14,828 bases of DNA from JAWVZB01 sp033722375 (GTDB taxonomy: Bacteria; Actinomycetota; Nitriliruptoria; Nitriliruptorales; Nitriliruptoraceae). Both the position numbers and the translations under genes were made by a program. Below the pieces are notes generated by a model, which made no database searches, was not told where the DNA came from, and was given only the letters and a program-made list of their open reading frames with translations. Shown here one piece after another: positions 7,625 through 12,549 of this stretch (its first letter is position 1; every line of letters starts with the position of its first letter). The stretch lies in contig JAWVZB010000078.1 in NCBI GenBank assembly GCA_033722375.1, positions 1 through 14,828 on the forward strand. Direction: 5' to 3'.

Positions 7625-8121
7625 GCGACGACGACCTGCCCGCGGCCGGCCGGCTGATCGGTGTCGACCTCGGCGACGTCCGCATCGGGCTCGCCATCAG
7701 CGACGACGGGCAGGCGGTGGCCACGCCCAGCGACACCCTCGAGGTCGCGGACGCTCTCGGGGCGCCCCTGTCCGACGACGGCCGCGGGAGCGCGGACACC
7801 ACCGACGAGGAGCTCGCGCGTCTGGCCGACACGATCGTGGCCCACGGCGAAGGTCGGGGCGCGGTCGGGTACGTGATCGGGTATCCGCGTAGGCTGGACG
7901 GCCGAGAGGGATCGGCCGCTCGCCGCGCGCGGCGACTGTGCGAGATCCTGCAGGACCGCAAGGACCGCCCCGCAACGCTGTGGGACGAACGGCTGTCGAG
8001 CGTCGAAGCAGAGCGCACCATGCTGGCCCAGGACGCCAGCCGACGCGAGCGCCGGGAGGCCACCGACCGGGTCGCGGCGACGCTGATCCTCCAGGGCTAC
8101 CTCGACGGCCGACGCTCCTGA
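7621..8121 (+). CDS. ruvX: YqgF/RuvX family nuclease (putative Holliday junction resolvase, pre-16S rRNA processing)
   Basis: RNase H-fold protein of the YqgF family, linked in E. coli to 5' maturation of 16S rRNA and annotated as a putative Holliday junction resolvase. The GTG at 7621 overlaps the alaS stop (GTGA) and gives 166 residues. The frame remains open upstream inside alaS, but that part has no family similarity. The predicted acidic active site is Asp16 in GVDLGDVRIGLA, Glu123 in WDERLSSVEAE and Asp149 in TDRVAATLILQGYLD. GYPRRLDG at 87-94 is the usual GLPxxxDG loop. An acidic stretch at about 44-63 (DALGAPLSDDGRGSADTTDE) makes the protein roughly 15 residues longer than typical members. 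The order alaS-ruvX-mltG-aroE is common in Actinobacteria. Confidence 0.95.
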   Translation: MSDDDLPAAGRLIGVDLGDVRIGLAISDDGQAVATPSDTLEVADALGAPLSDDGRGSADTTDEELARLADTIVAHGEGRGAVGYVIGYPRRLDGREGSAARRARRLCEILQDRKDRPATLWDERLSSVEAERTMLAQDASRRERREATDRVAATLILQGYLDGRRS

Positions 8122-8132
8122 GCCCCCGACCA

Positions 8133-8149
8133 TCCGCCCCGACGGCGGA
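8133..8149 (+). promoter_or_regulatory. Small hairpin touching the mltG ribosome-binding site
   Basis: TCCGCC (8133-8138) and GGCGGA (8144-8149) form a perfect 6-bp stem with a 5-nt loop. The right arm overlaps the first three bases of the strong mltG Shine-Dalgarno GGAGGAAGGA (8147-8156), so it could modestly damp translation. Short GC stems are frequent by chance here, hence the low confidence. Confidence 0.2.
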
Positions 8150-8164
8150 GGAAGGACCGACACC

Positions 8165-9286
8165 GTGGCGTTGAGCACCGGGTCGAAGGTGTTCCTCGTC
8201 GTGCTCGTCGTGCTGCTCGGGGGCGTGGGCTTCGGCCTCTACTACGTGAACGACCAACTTGCCGGCGTGCCCGGCGAGGGCGAACCCGTCCCGATCACGA
8301 TCGAGCAAGGCACGAGCTCGGCACGGATCGGCCAGATGCTCGAGGAGCAGGGCGTGATCAAGAACGCGCTCGCGTTCCGGCTCATCGTGCGCGCCCAAGG
8401 GACCACGTTCCTGGCCGGGGACTACGAGCTCGAGACCGGCATGTCCGTGGACGAGGCGATCGACGCGCTCGAGGAGGGGCCCGCGGAGCCCGAGAGCGTC
8501 CGCTTCACGGTGCGCGAAGGGCTCGCGGTCCCGCTGGTGCTCGAGGAGCTCGCCGGGCAGTTCGACCAGTACGGCGTCGATGACTTCCGCCGCGTGCTCG
8601 ACGAGCGGATCCAGGCCGGGGGCAACGGCGAGGGCGTCCTCGAGCTGCCGGACTGGGTGCCACCGCTCGGAGACTTCGGTGCGGAGGTCAGCCATCCGTT
8701 CGAGGGCCTGCTCTTCCCCGAGACCTACGAGCTGTTCGCGGATGCCACGCCGCAGGACATCCTCCAGCGCATGATCGACCAGACCGTGCGGGTCATGTCG
8801 GAGGTGCCCCAGGATCAGGTTCGGGCGCTCGGCGAGAAGGTGCAGTCGGACTACAGCCCGGAGTACACGGGGCTGATCCTCGCCAGCCTGATCGAGCGCG
8901 AGACCCGCGTCAGCGGAGAGCGGCCCAAGGTGTCGTCGGTGATCCACAACCGCCTCGAGGCAGAGAGACCCCTCGAGATCGACGCGACGGTGCTCTACGC
9001 GCTCGGCAAGTGGAAGGAACGCGTGCTGACCGAGGACACCGAGGTCGACTCGCCCTACAACACCTACCCGAACCCTGGCGACCCCAACCCCGGCCTGCCA
9101 CCGACGCCGATCTCGAACGCCGGGCGCGCCTCGATCGAAGCCGCGTTCGCCCCCGAGGACACGCCGTTCCTGTTCTACGTCCTCTCGCCCGAGTGCGACG
9201 GCACGCACCAGTTCGCCGAGACGCTCGAGGGGCACAACCAGAACGTCGCCGAGTTCCGTGACGCCGGCCGCTGCCAAGAGGAGTGA
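8165..9286 (+). CDS. mltG: Endolytic murein transglycosylase MltG (YceG family)
   Basis: Membrane-anchored lytic transglycosylase that cuts nascent glycan strands and so limits peptidoglycan strand length. Of 373 residues, about 8-28 form the single N-terminal transmembrane helix (VFLVVLVVLLGGVGFGLYYV), with the rest outside. A LysM-like part (about 40-110) precedes the YceG catalytic domain. The latter is marked by FEGLLFPETY (179-188), the SLIERET motif whose Glu244 aligns with the catalytic Glu of the E. coli enzyme, then NRL, LPPTPISNAG and, near the end, DGTHQFAETLEGHNQNV. The GTG at 8165 has GGAGGAAGGA (8147-8156) 8 nt upstream. The hydrophobic anchor close to the N-terminus supports this start. 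It lies 43 nt after ruvX. Its stop codon falls inside the leader of aroE. Confidence 0.96.
   Translation: MALSTGSKVFLVVLVVLLGGVGFGLYYVNDQLAGVPGEGEPVPITIEQGTSSARIGQMLEEQGVIKNALAFRLIVRAQGTTFLAGDYELETGMSVDEAIDALEEGPAEPESVRFTVREGLAVPLVLEELAGQFDQYGVDDFRRVLDERIQAGGNGEGVLELPDWVPPLGDFGAEVSHPFEGLLFPETYELFADATPQDILQRMIDQTVRVMSEVPQDQVRALGEKVQSDYSPEYTGLILASLIERETRVSGERPKVSSVIHNRLEAERPLEIDATVLYALGKWKERVLTEDTEVDSPYNTYPNPGDPNPGLPPTPISNAGRASIEAAFAPEDTPFLFYVLSPECDGTHQFAETLEGHNQNVAEFRDAGRCQEE
9276..9283 (+). promoter_or_regulatory. Ribosome-binding site that decides the aroE start
   Basis: AAGAGGAG ends 5 nt before the GTG at 9289, an ideal spacing. The alternative GTG at 9283 begins within this same element and would leave no spacer. 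The ribosome-binding site lies inside the last codons of mltG, so the two genes are probably translationally coupled. Confidence 0.6.
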
Positions 9287-9288
9287 GC

Positions 9289-10143
9289 GTGAGGCCGTCG
9301 GCATCGACGCGACTCGTCGCGCTGCTGGGCCGGCCCGTGTCGCACTCGCTGTCGCCGGTGATGATGAACGCGGCGTTCGCCGAGGCCGACCTCGACCTCG
9401 TCTATCTGGCTCTCCCCACGCCAGCGGAGCAGCTCGGCTCCGCGGTCGCCGCACTGGACGCCTGGCGTGCGGCCGGAGCGAACGTGACCGTGCCGCACAA
9501 GGTCGCGGTCATGCAGCACTGTGACGAACTGACCGACGAGGCCTCGCTGGTGGGGGCCGTCAACACCCTCGTGTGGACCGCGGACGGGATCGTCGGCCAC
9601 AACACCGATGCGGTCGGGCTGGGGCAGGTCCTGACCGGCGACCTCGGGATCGTCGCCCACGACCACGTCGTCGTGCTGGGAACCGGTGGCGCCGCCCGTG
9701 CAGTGGCGGTCGCGACGGGGCGGATCGGGGCGAGCTGCACGGTCGTCGGGCGCCGGATCGCCGCCGCCCGCGAGGTCGCCGCGGTGGCGGACACCGCCGG
9801 CGCGCCCGCCGTCGACGAGGTCGACCTCGCCGAGGACGACGAGGTCGAACGCCAAGTCGGCGCCGCACGCCTGGTCGTGAACGCGACCCCGCTGGGACTC
9901 GACGGGGAGGAGCTGCCGCAACCCTTCCATCAGCTGGAGGAGGGCCAGATCGCCTACGACCTCGTCTACAACCCGCCCGACACCCCTTTCCTCGTGTCCG
10001 CACGCGAGCGGGGCGCGGAGGCGCACTACGGGCTCGGGATGCTCGTCGCGCAGGCGGCCGCGTCGTACCGCGAGTGGACCGGTCAGGACGCACCGGCGGC
10101 CACGATGTCCGCCGCGGCCATGGGGGCACTCGCCCACGGTTGA
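9289..10143 (+). CDS. aroE: Shikimate dehydrogenase (NADP+)
   Basis: Reduces 3-dehydroshikimate to shikimate with NADPH in aromatic amino acid synthesis. Numbered from the GTG at 9289 (284 residues), the shikimate-binding serines are Ser18 and Ser20 in GRPVSHSLSP, and the catalytic pair is Lys71 in NVTVPHK and Asp109-equivalent Asp107 in GHNTD. The NADP-binding loop is GTGGAAR (131-137), followed by a VVGRR turn whose arginines could hold the 2'-phosphate. The C-terminal signatures NATPLGL, DLVYNPPDTP and GMLVAQAAASYREWTG are all present. The GTG at 9283, which would add two residues and overlap the mltG stop as GTGA, is possible but has no room for a ribosome-binding site. It ends the housekeeping run; a palindrome follows 5 nt after the stop. 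Confidence 0.97.
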   Translation: MRPSASTRLVALLGRPVSHSLSPVMMNAAFAEADLDLVYLALPTPAEQLGSAVAALDAWRAAGANVTVPHKVAVMQHCDELTDEASLVGAVNTLVWTADGIVGHNTDAVGLGQVLTGDLGIVAHDHVVVLGTGGAARAVAVATGRIGASCTVVGRRIAAAREVAAVADTAGAPAVDEVDLAEDDEVERQVGAARLVVNATPLGLDGEELPQPFHQLEEGQIAYDLVYNPPDTPFLVSARERGAEAHYGLGMLVAQAAASYREWTGQDAPAATMSAAAMGALAHG

Positions 10144-10148
10144 AGGCC

Positions 10149-10168
10149 CCGTGCAGGGTCCTGCACGG
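10149..10168 (+). terminator. Perfect 9-bp palindrome after aroE: hairpin terminator or operator
   Basis: CCGTGCAGG (10149-10157) and CCTGCACGG (10160-10168) are exact reverse complements separated by GT. As RNA this folds to an 8-bp stem with a GGTC loop, 5 nt after the aroE stop. No T-run follows, which is common for actinobacterial terminators but leaves the call uncertain. The right arm overlaps the place where the -35 element of the next promoter would lie, so it could instead be a repressor site. Confidence 0.5.
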
Positions 10169-10190
10169 ATCCTGACTCGGCGCGTAGGCT
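10162..10190 (+). promoter_or_regulatory. Candidate promoter for the Roadblock-GTPase-pilB operon
   Basis: TAGGCT at 10185-10190 fits the actinobacterial -10 pattern TAnnnT. A -35 at 17-nt spacing would be TGCACG (10162-10167), a weak match to TTGACA. Transcription would start near 10197 and give a leader of about 140 nt. It is placed in the only sizeable gap between the two gene blocks. The same CGCGTAGGCTGG string occurs within ruvX (7887-7898), so the -10 string alone is not decisive. Confidence 0.35.
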
Positions 10191-10201
10191 GGGTTCGCGT
10201 G

Positions 10202-10238
10202 TGACGTGGCACCACGATGGTTCACTCAAGTCACGTCA
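10202..10238 (+). promoter_or_regulatory. Nested inverted repeats in the leader of the Roadblock operon
   Basis: TGACGTGGC (10202-10210) can pair with GTCACGTCA (10230-10238) in a 9-bp stem with one G-U pair. Inside it ACCA (10211-10214) pairs with TGGT (10218-10221) around CGA. A competing 12-bp dyad, CGTGG-CA-CCACG (10205-10216), overlaps the left arm. The frame through 10201-10335 is open but its third positions do not follow the strong G/C bias of the genes, so I treat it as untranslated. It matches no riboswitch class I know; the c-di-GMP-I consensus blocks are absent. It could be an RNA switch or a protein-binding site. Confidence 0.35.
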
Positions 10239-10324
10239 GCACCGTGCCGACGAGAGCGATGGAGCGGCGGGAGCGGCCGGGGATCCGTGGCGTCCTCGGT
10301 TCTACGAATCACCCGCTGCCCTTC

Positions 10325-10330
10325 AGGAGG
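10325..10330 (+). promoter_or_regulatory. Strong ribosome-binding site fixing the Roadblock protein start
   Basis: AGGAGG ends 5 nt before the ATG at 10336. This selects that ATG over the in-frame GTG at 10201, which would add 45 residues of atypical codon use. Confidence 0.75.
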
Positions 10331-10335
10331 AAGAG

Positions 10336-10818
10336 ATGCCCGAATCAAAGGCGCAGCGACTGGCGCAGGCGCTCGACGACTTCATCAAGAGCTCACCGGA
10401 CGTCGAGGCCGCCGCCGTGGTCTCGTTCGACGGCCTGCCGATGGCGAGCGCGCTGCCAGAGACCATGGAGGAAGACCGGGTCGGGGCGATGGCGGCCGCG
10501 CTGCTCTCGCTCGGGGAGCAGGCCGCGATCGGGCTCGGTCGAGGACAGCTCAACCAGGTCTTCGTCGAGGGGGAGCACGGCTTCGTGTTCCTGATGAGCG
10601 CCCGTGACCAGGCGGTCCTCGCCGCGGTCGCGCGCCGCACCGCCAAGATCGGATTCATGCTGTTCGAGATGCGGCGTGCAGCGGACCGCATCGGCGAGGT
10701 GCTGATAGAGGGTCGGGGCGAGGAGGACCCGTACGCTGGCGTCGCCGACGCGGGCCAGGCGGAACCGTCCCAGGAGGATGCGGACGCGGAAGAAGCCCAG
10801 GCAGCGAGCTGGCAGTGA
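10336..10818 (+). CDS. Roadblock/LC7-domain protein (MglB/CvnB-like regulator of a small GTPase)
   Basis: A 160-residue cytoplasmic protein. Residues about 5-120 form one Roadblock/LC7 domain, recognisable from DVEAAAVVSFDGLPMASALP, the helix AMAAALLSLGEQAAIGLGRG, the strand pair QVFVEGEHGFVFLMSA and the last helix KIGFMLFEMRRAADRIGEVL. Such proteins dimerise and bind Ras-like GTPases: MglB is the GTPase-activating partner of MglA in Myxococcus, and CvnB is the equivalent in streptomycete conservons. The last roughly 35 residues are an acidic Glu/Asp/Ala tail, probably disordered. The ATG at 10336 is set by AGGAGG. The partner GTPase is encoded two genes downstream in the same operon. The exact biochemical role (activating, exchange or scaffold) cannot be read from sequence. 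Confidence 0.9.
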   Translation: MPESKAQRLAQALDDFIKSSPDVEAAAVVSFDGLPMASALPETMEEDRVGAMAAALLSLGEQAAIGLGRGQLNQVFVEGEHGFVFLMSARDQAVLAAVARRTAKIGFMLFEMRRAADRIGEVLIEGRGEEDPYAGVADAGQAEPSQEDADAEEAQAASWQ

Positions 10819-10862
10819 TCGGCCCCAGGTAGCGGCCGGCCCACGACAGAAGGGGGTGAGCG

Positions 10863-11963
10863 ATGCTCGAAGGCACACTCGAGAGCTTCACCCTGCCGGA
10901 CATCTTCCAACTGCTCGCCTTCACGAAGAAGACCGGCTGCCTCAAGCTGGAGCGCAACGGGGCATCCGGGCGGGTCTACTTCGACGACGGCGAGGTCTAC
11001 TACGCCCTCTCGAGCGGTGGCCGCCTCGCGCTCGGGCGTCGTCTCGTCGGCGCCGGCGAGGTCGACACCGACCAACTGCGTGCGGCCCTGGACAAGCAGC
11101 GCGAACTCGCCGACGACGGTGAGGGGCTGCGGCTCGGCCAGATCCTCCTCGATCAGGATGCGATCGATCAGGACACGCTCGAGACCTTCGTCCGCGAGCA
11201 GATCCAGGACGCCATCTTCGATCTGATGCGGTGGGACGACGGCAACTTCAGCTTCGACAGCGAGAGCGACGAGGCCACCGTCGACGAGCCGATCGAGCTC
11301 AGTGTCACGGTCGAGAACCTCATCATGGAGGGCTCGCGGCGGCTCGAGGAGTGGGAGAACGTCAAGAAGAAGATCCCCTCGATGGATGCGGTCGTGGCGA
11401 TGCAGCCCCGCCCGGGGGACGACGAGGTCGAGGTCAACCTCCGCCCCGAGGAGTGGCAGCTCCTGACGCTCGTTGACGGTCAGCGCACCGTCGGCGACCT
11501 GGTCGACATCTACGGGCAGGGGCAGTTCTCGACCTGCAAGCTGCTGTTCGGTCTGGTCGGCGCCGGGCTCCTCGAGGTTCGCGACGTCGAGACCGAGGGC
11601 CCACCGTCCGTGGCGGCACTGCTCCAGCAGCGCGAGCTCCTGCGTGAGCTCGAGAAGCAGGAGGACGAGCGTGCGCGGGAGGGACGGCTCCGCAAGGAGC
11701 GCCTCGGTGATGACCGCCCGGCCGCGGACACGGCGGGCGATGACGAGGGCGGCTCCGAGGAGGCAGAGCCTCCCGAGGACGAGGCGACCCCAGCAGCGGA
11801 AGAGGTCGAGGTGGAGACAGAGCCCCAGGACGAGGGCCCGGCGGACGAAGACAGCGATGGCCAACCGGACCCTTCCGGCAACGGCGACCAGCGGCTGACG
11901 ACCGACCCCGACATCGATGAGGACCTCGTGCAGCGCCTCATCGAGGGCGTGAAGGGACTCTAG
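10863..11963 (+). CDS. DUF4388 (PATAN-like) protein with tandem MshEN-like motifs, winged-helix-like part and acidic tail
   Basis: A 366-residue protein of unknown function. Residues 1-55 match the DUF4388 opening (MLEGTLESFTLPDIFQLLAF, then TGCLKLER and GRVYFDDGEVYYA). Next come two 24-residue helical motifs, 56-79 (ALGRRLV...LDKQ) and 90-113 (RLGQILL...VREQ), whose spacing of Leu, Gly and Gln recalls the c-di-GMP-binding MshEN domain. Residues about 194-240 look like a small winged helix (DGQRTVGDLVDIYG then LLFGLVGAGLLEV). A charged probable coiled coil (249-283), an acidic disordered stretch (284-345) and a terminal amphipathic helix (DEDLVQRLIEGVKGL) complete it. AGGGGGTGA lies just upstream of the ATG. 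It sits where conservons place CvnC (DUF742), between Roadblock and GTPase, which suggests an adaptor role. This is inference. Confidence 0.85.
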   Translation: MLEGTLESFTLPDIFQLLAFTKKTGCLKLERNGASGRVYFDDGEVYYALSSGGRLALGRRLVGAGEVDTDQLRAALDKQRELADDGEGLRLGQILLDQDAIDQDTLETFVREQIQDAIFDLMRWDDGNFSFDSESDEATVDEPIELSVTVENLIMEGSRRLEEWENVKKKIPSMDAVVAMQPRPGDDEVEVNLRPEEWQLLTLVDGQRTVGDLVDIYGQGQFSTCKLLFGLVGAGLLEVRDVETEGPPSVAALLQQRELLRELEKQEDERAREGRLRKERLGDDRPAADTAGDDEGGSEEAEPPEDEATPAAEEVEVETEPQDEGPADEDSDGQPDPSGNGDQRLTTDPDIDEDLVQRLIEGVKGL

Positions 11964-12548
11964 ATGGCGGGGCGCAACGGCATGCGCACGGTGAAGGTCG
12001 TCGTGACCGGCCCGTTCGGGGCGGGCAAGACGACCTTCATCCAGACGATCTCCGAGATCACCGTGCTGTCCACCGAGAAGCAGGTGTCCGATCACACCCG
12101 GGCACTGAAGGGTCACACGACGGTCGCGATGGATTTCGGGCGGATCACGGTCGCTGAGGGCCTGGCGCTCTACCTGTTCGGTACACCCGGTCAGGAGCGT
12201 TTCGACTTCATGTGGGAGATCCTCGCCGAGGGGATGCTCGGGTTCGTGCTGATGGTCGACCACGACCGCGAGGAGTCGCTCGATGAGGCGGGGCGGATCC
12301 TCGAGTTCTTCACCGACATCGCCGACGTACCCTTCATCGTGGCCGTGAACAAGGTCGACGAGGAGCCGGAGTCTGCGGTGGAGGCAGCGCGCTCGAAGCT
12401 CGCGATCCCCGAGGGGGTCAAGGTGGTCCCGATCGATGCGCGGGAGCGCGAAGACGTCAAGCAATCGCTCATCACGCTGCTCTACACGGTCCTCGAGCAG
12501 TTGACGTCGCGGGACGGGCAAGCGGAACTCGTCGGCGAGGCCGGCTGA
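11964..12548 (+). CDS. Small Ras-like GTPase, CvnD/MglA-type
   Basis: A 194-residue GTP-binding switch protein. The P-loop GPFGAGKT is at 16-23. The switch I Thr is Thr53 in GHTTVAMDFG, the G3 motif is GTPGQ at 73-77, G4 is NKVD at 129-132 and the G5-like DAR is near 147. Gly73 stands where Ras has the Walker B Asp, a hallmark of the MglA-related prokaryotic group. The strings TTVAMDFGRIT and LYLFGTPGQERFDFMWE closely resemble CvnD-type GTPases of actinobacterial conservons. The intrinsic Arg finger that precedes the switch Thr in Myxococcus MglA is Thr52 here. The ATG directly abuts the upstream TAG (TAGATG), with GAAGGGA at 11951-11957. A second ATG at 11982 would remove six residues. Only 1 nt separates it from pilB, arguing for a joint role in pilus control. 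Confidence 0.93.
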   Translation: MAGRNGMRTVKVVVTGPFGAGKTTFIQTISEITVLSTEKQVSDHTRALKGHTTVAMDFGRITVAEGLALYLFGTPGQERFDFMWEILAEGMLGFVLMVDHDREESLDEAGRILEFFTDIADVPFIVAVNKVDEEPESAVEAARSKLAIPEGVKVVPIDAREREDVKQSLITLLYTVLEQLTSRDGQAELVGEAG

Positions 12549-12549
12549 T

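Noticed and set aside
7887..7898. Second copy of CGCGTAGGCTGG, the string containing the candidate -10 box, inside ruvX
   Set aside because: It encodes conserved residues of the RuvX PRRLDG loop and has no matching -35 element, so an internal promoter is not supported.
10201..10335. GTG-initiated 45-residue N-terminal extension of the Roadblock protein
   Set aside because: Codon third positions lack the local G/C bias, and AGGAGG is placed ideally for the ATG at 10336.
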